Shown in pieces: positions 1 to 13,499 of a DNA stretch of 64,000 bases. Below the pieces are notes generated by a model that was given only the letters and a program-made list of their open reading frames with translations, was not told the DNA's origin and made no database searches. Made by a program: the position numbers and the translations under genes. The DNA is from Leptoclinus maculatus (taxonomy: Eukaryota; Chordata; Actinopteri; Perciformes; Stichaeidae), in the NCBI GenBank assembly GCA_032191485.1, contig JAVDOI010000009.1, positions 21,200,843 to 21,264,842 of the forward strand, given 5' to 3'. Within the stretch, counting starts at the first letter, position 1. Each line of letters starts with the position of its first letter.

Positions 1-1589
1 TGAATAGGTAAACACATCATTGACACTATTGCATAAGCTCAAAAAGAATAGTATTTGTTAGATATTTACACAAGGTGAAGGGGTTATATTTTTGCTTTGT
101 ATTTGACTCAATATTAACTCACTAGACCATCTCTGACAGCCGTCTGGGTTTTAAGAATTCATGAGCAATAGGGCTTCTGCTTTCACTTTCTCCTGCAGAT
201 GCTCTGCAGTCTGCAGATCTGTGTCTCTGGTGTTGCACTGAGACTTCACATTTATGATTTGTGCAGAAATTAGATGGACGGATAGATTTTGCTCTGAACC
301 TGTTGGTTTATCTGCACCATATACAAAGGATTCATTCTATTTCATTCTATTTCATTTGAAACAAGGGAAACAATGTGCTAAATGTGTAAAGGTCATGTCT
401 TCTGCCACGGTCACAATAACCAGCACATAGCTATAAAGGGCTCCCATCCAGTCTGTAAATAATTTAACAGCTTGGTGTGTGTGCGAGAGAGCGAGGGGGA
501 GAAAAACAGACACAGAGAGGGTGAATTCCCAAGTTAAGCTATCAAAAATCAAGACACGGTCTGGTTGCTTTGCTTAATGAAGACAAAGTTAAAATAAATA
601 CAGCATTGATACAGGCCAGGGCAACACTTAAGGATACAAAATCATAATTCAACTTCGAGCGTTAAAGACCTCACAGCAAAAGTAAATTTAATTTAAAATG
701 CTGTGCATAATAAATCATGCCAGAGGTGATATAAATCAACACCTCTTAGAGTTTATCACGTTAGGTTTCCGCTGGCACAAAATGATGTCAGCTCTCTGTC
801 AACAACTGAAAAATCAACACTTGCAGGGTTCACACTGTGAGCCATTTCCTGTTTGGATGCACCACAATGTTTAATCACAGAAACTGATTTATCCAAAACT
901 GCTCACAGCAATGTAGATACAGGCTACTGGAATGTGTTATCCTATATTATCAAATAACAAAATAATTGCTTTCAAGCAATAACTTCTACAAGCAAAATGT
1001 CTACTCTACCTGATCATCTCTACTCAGTGTTAGTTTTCCCTTTTTACAGTGTAGCTATTATGAACATAATAAAGTCAAAGTTAATGCTTTTTGGCCCATA
1101 ATGCAGGTTCACTTGAGGTTTATCTTTTCCAGTTCTGTATAGACGTTGTAACTCCATCCTCAAAACACAAGCCTACCTCAAACGTCAACCTATAAATTAC
1201 TCGTCATATATTAATAGCTCAACATTTGCCTTCAACCAGTTTGATGACAACATGGTATGCTGCCAGGGAAACACATAGATAGACATTTTGGCCAGGCTCT
1301 ATCTTTATTCCCAGCATGGGTCTGTGGATCACTCACTGATCCCGACTGTATTATTGTCATGTTCCAGCCATTAACACACAGCATGTAGCCTCCATACACA
1401 CTCTCCACTGCTCCACTGCTGCAGATGGAAGATGAAGTGGCACTTTCCTGTTTAACAGCGGTGAGCTGCACTGCACACAGGCCGAATGTTGTGTGTCCTC
1501 TGTTGTGCGAGCACTGATTGAATTGGCTACACGAAGACCCAATGGGGAGCTCGCGGTAGACTGTTGCTGAATGAAAATAACATGAGGCC
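1..1589. other. Upstream non-coding stretch
   Basis: I see no gene, RNA or clear mobile element here. The DNA is AT-rich with scattered stops in all frames, and the short open frames look random. It precedes the CpG-rich promoter candidate and is probably 5' flanking DNA of sorbs2, but nothing in the sequence proves this. Confidence 0.5.
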
Positions 1590-2070
1590 ATTTTGCGCAC
1601 GAAGCTACGGCATCATTCAATAATAATACAAGCGGAAACGGTCCATCTCTGGATAGACGCGGCGTGGGACTGCGGTGCGACTGTCGCTTGTAGTAAAAAA
1701 AAAAAAAAAAAAAAGACATGCTGTAACTACTTGTGCAGCCGCGCCGCCTCTTCCTTTGAGGTTTGTGTCGTGGGGGGAAAAAAAGCGGACAGGGCAGCTT
1801 CACCGCATTGCTATCCGAGCCCGAGTGACCCCCCGAGAGAGGGGAGGTGCCTTTATAGTTAGCTGACCGACACCGGGGCAACATCCATGCGCGTCGACAA
1901 ACAGGTGTACGGTTTCATCACACGGACGCTGCGCTAGCCTCCGAGCCGCCGTGTAGCTCCTGCTGGTCGAGCTACGATTGAGGACTGCAGTGTTTACGCG
2001 TGGACGAGGCTGAATAACCTGGCGACATGCTGCAGAATCAGTGGAGTGAGGCGGCAGTAGCTGTAAGGTA
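1590..2070 (+). promoter_or_regulatory. sorbs2: CpG-rich promoter and non-coding first exon candidate for sorbs2
   Basis: GC and CpG content rise sharply against AT-rich flanks: clusters of CG in 1600-1690 and again in 1800-2060. A weak TATA-like TTTATAG lies at 1852-1858. A strong donor (AAG followed by GTAAGG) occurs at 2068, so a 5'UTR exon of about 180 bases ending at 2067 is plausible. It would splice to the exon carrying the start codon, whose acceptor is at 18026-18027. The + strand has no long open frame here, as expected of a 5'UTR. The interval also contains a 20-base A run at 1695-1714. The link to sorbs2 is inferred from position and strand only. Confidence 0.4.
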
Positions 2071-3082
2071 AGGTAACGTGACGGACCGTATCAGCAGTGG
2101 TGGTGTTAAGGTGGCTAGTATCCTTTTCCTCCGCGTCGCTTTTAGCAGCTGCAGCGGATACCAAGCCAGAGCCGATTACCGAGCTGTTCTGAGGAGGTAA
2201 ACAGGCTATTTTGGGGAGGTTTCTACGTGTGTTACAAGCAACATTAGTGAGTTGTATTAGGCGAGAACAGGGCAGATGAATCAGCTCATCCGGGATGCGG
2301 TGAGTCGCCTCTGTTTCCACAAAAAGTGCATTCCAAGGGGATTGTTGTTTCCAGTGCATTAAAAAGGGAGATGAGGTCTAGGGAGGATGTTAAATACCCC
2401 AAACCACACGATTTTTAAGCTGTATAAATGTTGCTTAACATTAGTAGTAGACCCAAAGACAGTCAGGACGAGAGATTAGCAGACATGCTGCTTGGTAGCA
2501 ATAAGCATGAATTGGTATATCCATGTTTAACCTACATCCCAAATGCTTAGGATAATCTCTATTGTTTGCTTGCACTTCAACAGTGCAGTGCAGTATTGTT
2601 TGGCTAGTGGTACAAAAATATATATATACAGTAATCTTTGTTTGGTCAATTATGCAGGTTTATCTTCATTAATACTTTACCATTTAGATTTTTTTTTTGA
2701 AGTTTTGTATTGCAATTTATTATACCAAAACCAACCCACTAATACATTTGCTTGTTGCATTTACTCTTGACTCATGAATGGTACTGCAGTGGTGTGTTTC
2801 ATGTCATATTTTAAGACCACTCTGTTGCTGTGTTGCCCATGTCATGTTCTAGATCTGACAGACAGTAGTAAGGAGTAGTCATCCCCTGTGTGTCTTTGGT
2901 GCTGCCTGCTCACTGACATAAAGGGATGATGTAATGAGGAAAAAGGGCCAGCAGCGATGGATGGTATCCGAGTCCCAATTGAATGCTGGGTGAACGGGGA
3001 GAGTGGGGAGGTGTCCAGGATGCACAAAATGTAACACTATCACTCCGGGAACCTCACACCACTCCCAGTGTGGCCTACCTGG

Positions 3083-3115
<33 letters not shown>

Positions 3116-3390
3116 GCATTACTGGAGGGTATCTCTATGTATTTCTTTGACTGAAATACGACGAGACGAATAGAGGAAACGACACAGCGGGATGTAGTAT
3201 GACAAGCAACAGTTGGCCGCTATCTGTCTCACGCGGGGCCAATAAACGGGCTCTCATAGAGGCTTAAATATACACACTTAATGGGGGATCATTGCATTTT
3301 GACTTGATTGATGGCCAATGAGCCAGAAAGTATGTCTCTGTTAGCGTCAACTCAGTTGCACCTGTCAGTTTAGAGTTACTGAGAGGGAGG

Positions 3391-3392
<2 letters not shown>

Positions 3393-3445
<53 letters not shown>
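3393..3445. repeat. (GT)n microsatellite
   Basis: Uninterrupted GT dinucleotide run of 53 bases. A shorter one lies at 3085-3113. Likely polymorphic in length. Confidence 0.98.
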
Positions 3446-3446
<1 letters not shown>

Positions 3447-6400
3447 ATGTTTGAGTGAGAGACGAAGAGGAAGAGAGAGTGGGCGGAGGAAAGGGGATCA
3501 AGGCAGGCCATCAGGGAATAGGAGACAGTGATACATTTTCTCGTGAAAGTACAGAATGTAACAGGGGGTTACTGTCAGAGTTTCGTTTTTCTCTCTCTTT
3601 ACTTCCCTCTATCTCGCACACTTGCTCTGCTGCCCCTCTGTTTGCGTGTCTTTCTCCTCCATCTTCCCGTCTCGCTGCCCGTCTTCAGAGGCTGATGTCA
3701 CGGCTCAAGTGGTTTTTTGAAAAGCTTGCTCAATCATCTTAGTCTCGCTGATTTATAGCTGCAGGACAAGCTTGTTCCCCCCCGAGCTTCCCCAATCACC
3801 ATCTATAATCAGATCTTGCGCTTGTGAAGTGTTATGATTGCAATAGCTAAGAATGAGCACAAAGGGGAAGCAGCTGATGTGCCAGACACTGATGTGGACA
3901 CCTGGACATTGTACTAGGCATATATATATACATTTCCAATGATCAGACGTGGCGGCATATAGAGGCAGGAATGAGGATACTGAAGAATGTGCATATTATC
4001 AAAAAGTGTAGCGCACATTCTTTTTGTGTGCTTTCATTTAAAATGTGTTAGAAAAAAGAAACTCTTTCTGACAACCAACATCTCCAGAGGGCAGTTAGTT
4101 TCACTGAAATGTTTGCAAAACTCAGAAACGTGTAAGTAATCAGGTAATATGTTAATACGAAGAAGACGAGTAATGTACGGGTACATACAGTACTTAGACA
4201 TGTCCTGACCAGCCAGGATCCTTGTCTTTTTGAACTACCCTATATACTATTTCTGTCCAGTGAATTTGAATGTATCCATTTCAGTCGGCATAAGAATAAA
4301 CGCGAGTTTATCGCAGCAGTGTAAAAAGGCAGACTTTAAAAAAAACGGTCTCTAAGCAGTCAAGGATTGAGACGTGCTTTAAACTATTTAGAGACTCAAC
4401 GCAGAGGTATTAAGGAATCTATCCTGCCAAGTGTTGGAATACTATCTCGAGTACACAGTAGGGTACAATCTGCTCCGCTTTTGATGATGTTTGACGAGTG
4501 TTTGCTGCCTGCTTCTTGCAGATCATGGCTAATGGAGGAACGCGTGCAGAATTCAAACGTGTTTTTTTTTTTAGAATTTCTCTTCATTTGAATGAAAAAC
4601 GCATGCAGCACCTCAATTCTTTGCTACTGTAGTATCCAGCCCATCACAGATCAAGGCAATTCTGAAATGTCTTGGGTAAAGCTACATGCTTTATTAGCTA
4701 CAACAATAAAAAAATATGATACTATTTTAATTATTTAATGTAATGGAGCAAAATGGGTGTTGTGCTGCAGGGCTGTATAGGAGAGCGTTTCTGTTGGGAT
4801 TCTCTTAATCAAAGACTGTATGAATTGTTTATATCTGCAGTGCTCTGTAGGGGGAAAATGCTTCTGTTTGACCTCAGAGGCCTTACACAATTGGGGATTA
4901 TGGTTTGAAAATTTTATTTATTGTATCTGCTAGCTCATATTCCGCTGCATCGCGTGCCGTACAAAAGCAAACGTTGGTATCGTCTCTGTTGCGCAATATA
5001 TTGATGGATACATATTTCCCTTTTCATGAATTGCTCCCAGGTTTAAGTGTTTTCCAGTAAGTGACACGTAGTAATGTGTACATGCGCAGCTCTCCTGCTT
5101 TTTATAACCTGCCACTTACTTAACTGGGAATGGCGGGACCTTGCAGAAGCTGATAATGAATTAGGTGTTGAAACTGTACTGGCGAGACCATGTCGACGCG
5201 GCCCACTGTAGTCCGGAGTTGCTCATAGGTCAAAGTGTCAGTGTGTTTGAGTGTGAGTGTGTGTCGGTCGCCATAAAAATAGTTTGCTCTGGTACTTAAA
5301 TGAGATCATTCCTAAGCTGCTGCTGCTGCTGTGTCATGTCCGCTTTTAATTGTTTTTATAAATCTTTGCTTCACATGAAAACGAAAAAAAAGTCTCATTT
5401 TAGTTTTAGTACATAAGGGTTGTGATCCAGAACTGTGAAACCACATCAATTGGTGATGTTTGCTCAAGATGTTGATGGAGATTTTGTCTCGTCATCTTTT
5501 GTAAAGTCCACATGGGTTAAAGCAGGATATTGTCTGAAGTAAATAGATAATATCTTGAATAGCGAACTCGACTAATACTTTATTGGTCTCCTGATTCTGC
5601 CTCCGAAGTTACATCATTAGCACCTGTCAGTTGTGAGCTTTTCACCATAGCTCCGTGATCCTTGGCTCGTGGTCAGACATTTCTGGGGGGGCCAGCTGCT
5701 TTTTGACCATGTCTGCAGGCAAACCACCCATCACCGTGGTGTGCTGTGGAAACCCCAACGTCTGAAGCCCGAGTGGATTGGTGGACACGTAGTTGCGGGA
5801 GGGCTACTTATTATTTGGAGCCATCTGTGACCGTGTAGCTTGGATCTCAACTAAGGCCATCCATGTTGGATTTAAAGGTTGGCAAACACGTCGACACTTG
5901 ACCGAGTGCGCTCATGAGTTTAATGTTTTGCCTTTGTCACTCGTATGAACAGATTTGTTCTCAAGTGGCTTTTATGAGAACTTGCCGCATTCACCAACTT
6001 TCTTGTATTTAAAATGTTCTCAAACACAATTTACAAGTGGTCCAGTTCCTCTGTTGTTATCCAAGCCTACATCTTTCACTAACGGATTGTATGTTTCATT
6101 ACTTTGAAGAAATGTTGAGTTTGAAAAATCATATGCAAATTACACTTAAAAATTCGATTGACATTATCCTGTTTGACTCAAATTGTAGGCTACTATAATT
6201 TTGAATTGATTCATATAGCCTAAATCCCCATTAATTGGCTATTGAAGCTATTGTATAACACTGCAATATCAATATGAACATCTCGTCCTGTTGCAGTCAT
6301 CGATCGCCTTGCTGTGATGAGACGTCTTACATGAGATATGGGTGTTAATTATGCTAATTGTAATAACGTTTTCTTTTGAATTGAATGAATTCTCATGAAC

Positions 6401-6871
6401 ACGCGCTCATTGACGCACAGGTGGCATTCGTCATGTTCACGCGAATCTGACGTGGCGCTCTCGTACGAGCCCACCGGAAACGTTCTTGCATTTGGTCCGT
6501 TGTCTGTGATGCACTTGCAACGATTGGTCCGTTTTGAGATGTAGACACAAGCTGCTAATGGAGCCACATTACCATACCATTAACGGATTCCCTTTGTAGA
6601 GACTGCTGAACTCTTCCCGAACCCTACCGCACAGTAATTCGTTAGATGTTGATTTTTGTGCCCGTTTTGTTTATTGTCAAGTATGGGTGTGAAGGGAGGA
6701 GGTGGAAGTGATCTAAATAGCATGTTGCACAGTAGCTGCCTGGTCGGTTTTAGGTATCCAGGCTCCAAATGTGAGATGCTAATAGCAGTTGTTACATCAT
6801 CATTCTGGGAATAGCAGGGAGTCTGGGGTCTAGAGGTGCCTCTGGCTGACCTCCCTGCTGCATATATTCAG

Positions 6872-6873
<2 letters not shown>

Positions 6874-6905
<32 letters not shown>
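6874..6905. repeat. (TG)n microsatellite
   Basis: Uninterrupted TG run of about 32 bases in the long 5' region. Confidence 0.97.
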
Positions 6906-6906
<1 letters not shown>

Positions 6907-9900
6907 TCATTTCCAAATATACAGTCCCATATGGATTACACAGCAGTAAGATTATTAATGACACAGGTGAGTGGACACGTAATTAGTTTGTATATATTTA
7001 CAGCCCGATGTGACGCCGACTTGAACGCGGCCTACCAGCGATAAAAAGAGAGAGTCGCTGCGTCTGCCTCTCCGTGTGCATCTCGGGAGCCAGCCGTCTT
7101 CCCAGGCAATCAAAAGTGTCGGCGTCAGAAAGAAAATCTCATGCGAGAACAATTTGACACTCCTGTCATTTTTTTTTTTTTCTCCGCGTGGAGTGGTCCT
7201 CTTGACATGGCCCCACGCTGACGACACCGGCTGCTGTGTGACATTAAAGCCCCGGAGGAGAGATGGCCCTCTCTCTTTCTCTGTCTGCTCACTCCCACCA
7301 GCCATCCCGGTTTCATTTCACCGTACATCACATGTCAGAGATGTACGGACCCCGATGCATTTCGCACCATAGAATTACTAATCTGTTTTGTGTTTTTACA
7401 GTATGTGGATGCGAGTGTGTCTGTCCTTGTGTGCATATGTGTGTATGGTTTGCACTGGTATGCGTGCATGCAAACATGTGCGCGTGTGTGGTAAAATAGA
7501 GATAGTCAACCCTGTCGCTTAGCCCCCACCCATCTACACCGGAGGGGGTAACTTTCCAGTCCCATAGACGAGCATGCCTGAGTCTGAAAATAGCCGTATC
7601 TGATCACTGCTTCACCCAAACGGGGGACTCTCTTTCCCTGTCACTCCCACTCTTTGGCTCTCTCACTTTCTCCTCGTTCTGTTGTCTCTGTGCTCCCCAG
7701 GCATTAAACGGGGTAAGATCTGGGAATAAAGCTTGACCGGGGGCGGAGAGACTTATCCTGAGCGGAGGATAGAAGACGAAAAAAAACTGAAAAACAAAAA
7801 AAAGTCAGAATATAAGAAGAGAAAGAGGGAGGAAAAGGCGCTCGGGCTCACAGCGCACCTATACCTGACTCTTCTTAGCAAGTCTCCAGTCTTTTGGGTT
7901 TATGACGGTAAGAGATACATTTCCTCCGCTTGATGGACTGTTGCACCTGCAGGTCAGGCTTTTACGGTTAAATATCACAAAAGATACTCGGGTTGCATTT
8001 CGTGGGTGAATAATGTGCTCGTGTGCATTGTCATGCCAAAATACAATATTTATTAAATTCCAGTTTTTGAAAGAAGATTGGAGATTTCAATTTTGGATTG
8101 ACAAATACAGGTTTAATTTACCTTCCTAACTCATGAAAGAGAATTCATATAATCTATGCATGCATGATTTATGAACAATTGAGTTGAAAACGATTGAAAA
8201 CACAAAAACAGACAAACAGACCATATGTTGCTGTCTACTCCTTCGTGATGTGTCTACATTTTTTAACGCATTGATGCTTTAAATGGACTGCAGTTTAAAG
8301 GGATCGGAATAGATTTTACAATCCAATAACACCAAAAGGGAATTGTATTTATCTTGTTCTGCCAAATCCCACAATTATAGACCGAGAGTAGAACTTTTGT
8401 CTTCCGTGACAGTGAGCAGGGGAAATGGTGTCAAATAAAACAATGGTCGCTACCGCATCGGCAAATTACAGTTTGTGGATTGACAAGTTGTATATGTCAA
8501 CCCTAGAAGATTCATTTAACTTAACTTTTAAACTAAAAAGGGAAAGTTTAAATTAAATGTACACACAGCAGACATTCCCTTGAATCAACTCGAGTTGATT
8601 TTTATCTTCTATTTTTGTGTTTTGTTTCGCTAAATATCGAGAACATTTTGAAATCAGTCTCCTACAACTTCCTGTTCTTTTTCCCTTTTACATCTTACCT
8701 TCCCATAATTTGGCCCCGCAATCCCATGTTCTTCCCTCTGTGCCTTTTTTTACATACTTCCATCTCTTGTTACACACTTTTTCATGGTCTCTTCTTTCCC
8801 ACTCAACAAAAGCCATGCTCCAATCCCTCCATTAGGCCAGTCTCAGAGGTGTTGAGGAATGTCACCTTGACCCCTTGGGTACACAGTAAGGGGTGGTTCC
8901 CAGCCTCGGTTCGTAGAACGGGCTCGCTCGGTTCCCTTTCTCCTGGACCTGACGCACAGTGGGGCACTTTGTCTGTTCCCTGTAGGCGGAACGTCACAGG
9001 GCAGCCCATTCTGCCATGGTAAACGTCACATTATTAGTACCATAAATGATTAATTCCAGTCCCACTAAAACTGAATTTCTTTGCAGAACTCAACAGTGCT
9101 CCTGTAAATACATTTTGGTTAGCGAAATAAGCCACACTATTTGGGATAGAGGTGGCTTGATTGCTCGGCTGGATTATTACAACCTGCGATGTGGGTTGAG
9201 GAAGTAGTTACTCTGTTGGAGAGAGACCAAAATAAGTCGTGTTTGAACACAGATTTACTTATTTATATCTCTAGAATAAACTGCATGATTTGAGGTATGC
9301 ATGTCCTAGAAATCAGAGAGCTGAGAGGTCTGTACAGAAATGCTATTGTTTCACTGTTGGCAGCTTAAAACTTTAATTCCACTGTTACTGTCTCTCTGTG
9401 TTGCCCTCCTCTTCCTCATTCCTTGCTGATACTATGTGTTTGTTTAAAACCTGATGTACATACAGAATAACACAAGGCTGTTGAATTACAGTCTCATGAG
9501 AATGTGTGATTCTCTCTTTCTCTGTCCGACTTACAAAATACCTTTTTAAGAATATGTTGGCTCAAATCCACTGTCATTAGATGCCGTATTGCCTGTAACC
9601 ATGAACATCAACAGAGGTCTGTCAGTGGATTGCGGTGTAGGTCCATGACCATCATGGAGGCAGAAGCTTAAGGGAAATCAATTAAGCCCACACATTAAAT
9701 TAAGTCGTTTTTAATCTAATGCATAGATGTTATTCCTCACTGTCAAACCCATGATGACTTGATTCCAACATATTCGGGCCTCTCTGAGATACTTCCTGAT
9801 GATGAAGTTTGCCATTTCTCTTTAACCGCCTGGTGAATTGCCTTCCACCCAGAGTACATCGAAATTCCTCAGATGGATTTTCACGATGATCCGGACCACC

Positions 9901-12900
9901 TTAGAGGGTAAAGGGTCCTTCCTATTGGCAGTAAATATAGCACCCCTGCTAATCAAGTTCCTCTTATCTTCATGCTCGACACTTAACTCTGGTACCTGCC
10001 TGGGGAATCCAGACTATGTATGGGGGGGGAATGTAATCTTAGCCACAGCTGATAGCCGTCCTGCTTTAGTGTACCCCCTTGCGTCAAACGACTATTTTCA
10101 AAATGTTTTCATCATTCGATTTTGAAAAATGTTATAAAAGAACGGCAAAGAAAATCTTTACTAAACAAACTTTGGATTAGATTTGCAGATCTAATCATCT
10201 TAAAGGTGTCAAATCTTTCTACAAGATGCCTTTATTTATCACCGGCCACTCCTTCCTGTCGAGGTTTAATGATCCACAAGGCTTCTTTGCTGTCATGAAG
10301 TAATTTCCCCACAAAGAGTGATTAATAATCAGCAATAATTCAGTAAAGTCTGAAGGAGCTAATTTCTGCATTCCTGAATATCTCTTTCTCCATTAGGCCT
10401 CTGCAGCCTCTCAATTACCAGATATGCCACATTCAGTTAACATCTTAGGCCTGATGCATTGGTACCAGATTGGATTCAAATTGGAGTGAAAGCCAATTAT
10501 TCCGACTTGTTAAAGGGACTGCCGTTCAATTTGAAGGATTCAGTCATGCTGGGATGGCCCATACTGTACTGCAGGGCACATGAACCAGCATCTGTCATGA
10601 AATCTTTTTCTTAAAGACCTGAACCTGTTTTTGGAAAAGTCCTATTTAAAAGCAGACATGTATTCGGTGTCATCTACAACCTTTTTGCTCTCTTTTATGA
10701 CCCGTCTAAGCCATGTTACTCCTCTTACCGTGGATCCCATATTCACTTGCATTAGGTGGTAGTCGTGGCATTTACCCCCCGAAGATTCCTGCTCTCAAGA
10801 GGGGGAAGTGCTCATAAAGATCATCATGCCCGTAGCATTTTAAGAAATGGCTTCAGTGTCGCCGTTACACGGAGCCTGTGCTTACTGTCTTGTGAGCAGA
10901 AGAAAGCGTAACATTCAGTGGTTTGAGTTTTAAACGAAGAGTGTTTTAAGGTGAACAACAACTCTTCCTTCACTCAACCATCTGAAATCTCTATTGCTTT
11001 GGCGTTCAGCACTCTGTCCCTCTATCTGCTCATCCTTTCATGCCGTTGTACCTCGGCTTGTATTAGCTCGTTGTGGTTGTCTCGGCTAGTAGCCCGGGGG
11101 GGTTCGATGGTGTTGCAGCCTTTATTGCCGAGCTCTACGTGTGGCATACACATCGCGCAGAGGAGGAGATGAAACCGTGGCAGCTCTTGAGGTGTTGTTT
11201 ACTCGCGATGCTGTGTCCCCAGGCGGCTTTAGCCAGACAGCTTATGCAATACTACATGCTAATATTGGCTCCTTTCCGTTTTCGGCCCGTGTTTTGTTTC
11301 TTTCAACATATTCATTTTGGGACCCTCTCATCCTCTCTGTGATTCGTATCTTTGTCAGTTTGATTTGCCATTTTCTTCTTCGCTTGTCTAAATATGTATC
11401 TTTATTTATCTCTTGTCTTCTTCTCTGTGAACGTCAGAGCAGTATGAAGTGAATGCGTCGTTACTTCTGGATAGAAATGGTAAGATGACAAACCCACGAG
11501 TTGTCACATCCAATTCATTCATTCGTCCCCCGCAGCTCACAGTGCCGGGGCCTGTGTTGCATAATTGCATTAGTGCTCTCAGGCCAATGGCTGTGCTCGT
11601 TAGTGGGGTTGTGATGCAATCTGCAGAACACACGGGGCCTCTGTTGTTAGCAGTATGGGCAGTGAGTGGGCACGCAGGGTCAGCGTATTGACCTCCCCTA
11701 TCCATTCATACAGCTGGAGGGGGGGGGGTCTGCTAATGAGTGGCAAGGTTGAACAAACAAGGCTGATAACAGAAACTGTGTTGTTCAACTAGTGGCGGTA
11801 ATGTGGTGGTGGAACAGTTACACAGAGCTGATGAATGAAATCCTCATGAAATAGTATTTATTTGTGTCAAAGAAAAGGTTTAAAACTTTGTATGAAGGAT
11901 CCTTTTTTAACAACTATTAGTTATGCTGTCAGAGAAGGCGTGTTTCTCATTTTTAAAAATGCATTAAAGCAGCTATTGTATTGATTTTGATACAAACCTT
12001 GGATTGGTAGAATATCGCACTGTTTCTGATTAGTGCTCAGTTGTAAGTCACTGTTCTAAAAAAACAATGCAACTAAGTTTTTATTAATCACCTTTTGCAA
12101 AACATGTTCAAAGTGACCAGGGAAATCGTTCTGATGAATGCATTACAATATTTTAACACTTCAGTCAAGGATTTGGACACGTACAACTGTGTAGTGCTTT
12201 ACATCTTAATGTAATATTTTCACATTTTAATTTCAGATTGGTGGAAAGTTGTTTTCTTGTGACTCTAGTGAGCCTTTATGACAAGATGGCCTTTTAAATA
12301 CAACATAGAAAATAACTTCTTCTTCTTCTCTTGCTCGTATGGAAATACAAATGGTCCCACAGTGTAAAGCACTGTATGCAATATAGACCATCGCTCTATC
12401 TGAAGTTATCACAGCCTTGAAAATCCGAACAGCCTCATTATTTAATGTATCATCGACATGAATAGGTCCACTGTGCCATGTAGCTACGCTTCAGTAGGTT
12501 GGGTGGCCATAGAGCCAATATTATTTTATTAACTTTGGGAGTGGGAGACAACAAGTGACAAGTTGTCTTTGCAAACATAAATATCAAGTTCCTTCTCCTC
12601 GTAGTAGCTTTAAGTAAAGAGTTACTTGACAATCAGTGTTTGATGATCCTGTGATCCACAACTTTAAAATGAAGAAGGACGTGAATGTAATAAGCTTTAA
12701 GTTCACTGTGTTTCAGCTATCCTTCTCCTGTACTGTGCTATCATTTCAATTCATGTGAATTATATATTGTTGACATGTTTACTTGTTTTACTTGTTTGGC
12801 TGATGTCTAACACGAATACTTGAAGCTGTACAACGCAGTGTCCACTTAAAGCATGCTGGGTAATAACCTATAGCTAAACTCTGATTTTGATTCCCAAGCC

Positions 12901-13098
12901 TTTTCTCTTTTTTTCTCTGCACTCCACCACAAAAATGCACCACAAAAATAATTTGGCTCCAATTCAGGAATGAAGTTCTAAATTCTGCCTTTTTTGGAGG
13001 GATCACTCTCAGACCAGCCGCGTCTCCACCGAGATTTATGTTGGATCTCCGGGGACATTCTGCTGCCTTGTTTAAAAGGGATTTGTTCTCTCTGATCT

Positions 13099-13116
13099 CC
13101 CCCCCCCCCCCCCCCC
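13099..13116. repeat. Poly(C) tract
   Basis: Run of 18 C on the + strand. A similar run of about 20 C lies at 49142-49162 in the sorbs2 3'UTR. G-quadruplex-capable on the opposite strand and prone to sequencing length error. Confidence 0.9.
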
Positions 13117-13417
13117 TCACCGATTGAATCGTTCTTACAGAATATTGCCCCTGGTGGCCATGAATATTTCTTTATTTGCATTCTTTATTAAAATATCTTA
13201 TCAAGCTTTCAGCAGCTGATAATCATTGGTACGTAGACCAGCTGTAGATAAAATGTCTATCTGATGACTTTTCGGTTCGGCCTTTAAATAGATTTTCTAA
13301 GGAGCTTAATCTGTGAGTGTGTCTCGGTCTGAGTGACCACTCCAGGGTCAGGACCCTTGGAGCCAGAGGCGGCTTATCTCCGATGATTGTTCACTCTCTC
13401 CTGCTGTCCCCTCACAT

Positions 13418-13418
<1 letters not shown>

Positions 13419-13498
<80 letters not shown>
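13419..13498. repeat. (CA)n microsatellite
   Basis: Uninterrupted CA run of 80 bases. It creates artificial His/Thr-only or Cys/Val-only open frames on both strands, which are not genes. Confidence 0.98.

Positions 13499-13499
<1 letters not shown>

Noticed and set aside
1232..1884. Two minus-strand frames over the CpG-rich block (122 and 175 codons)
   Set aside because: One crosses the poly(A/T) tract and both lack recognisable domains; more likely by-products of GC-rich promoter DNA.
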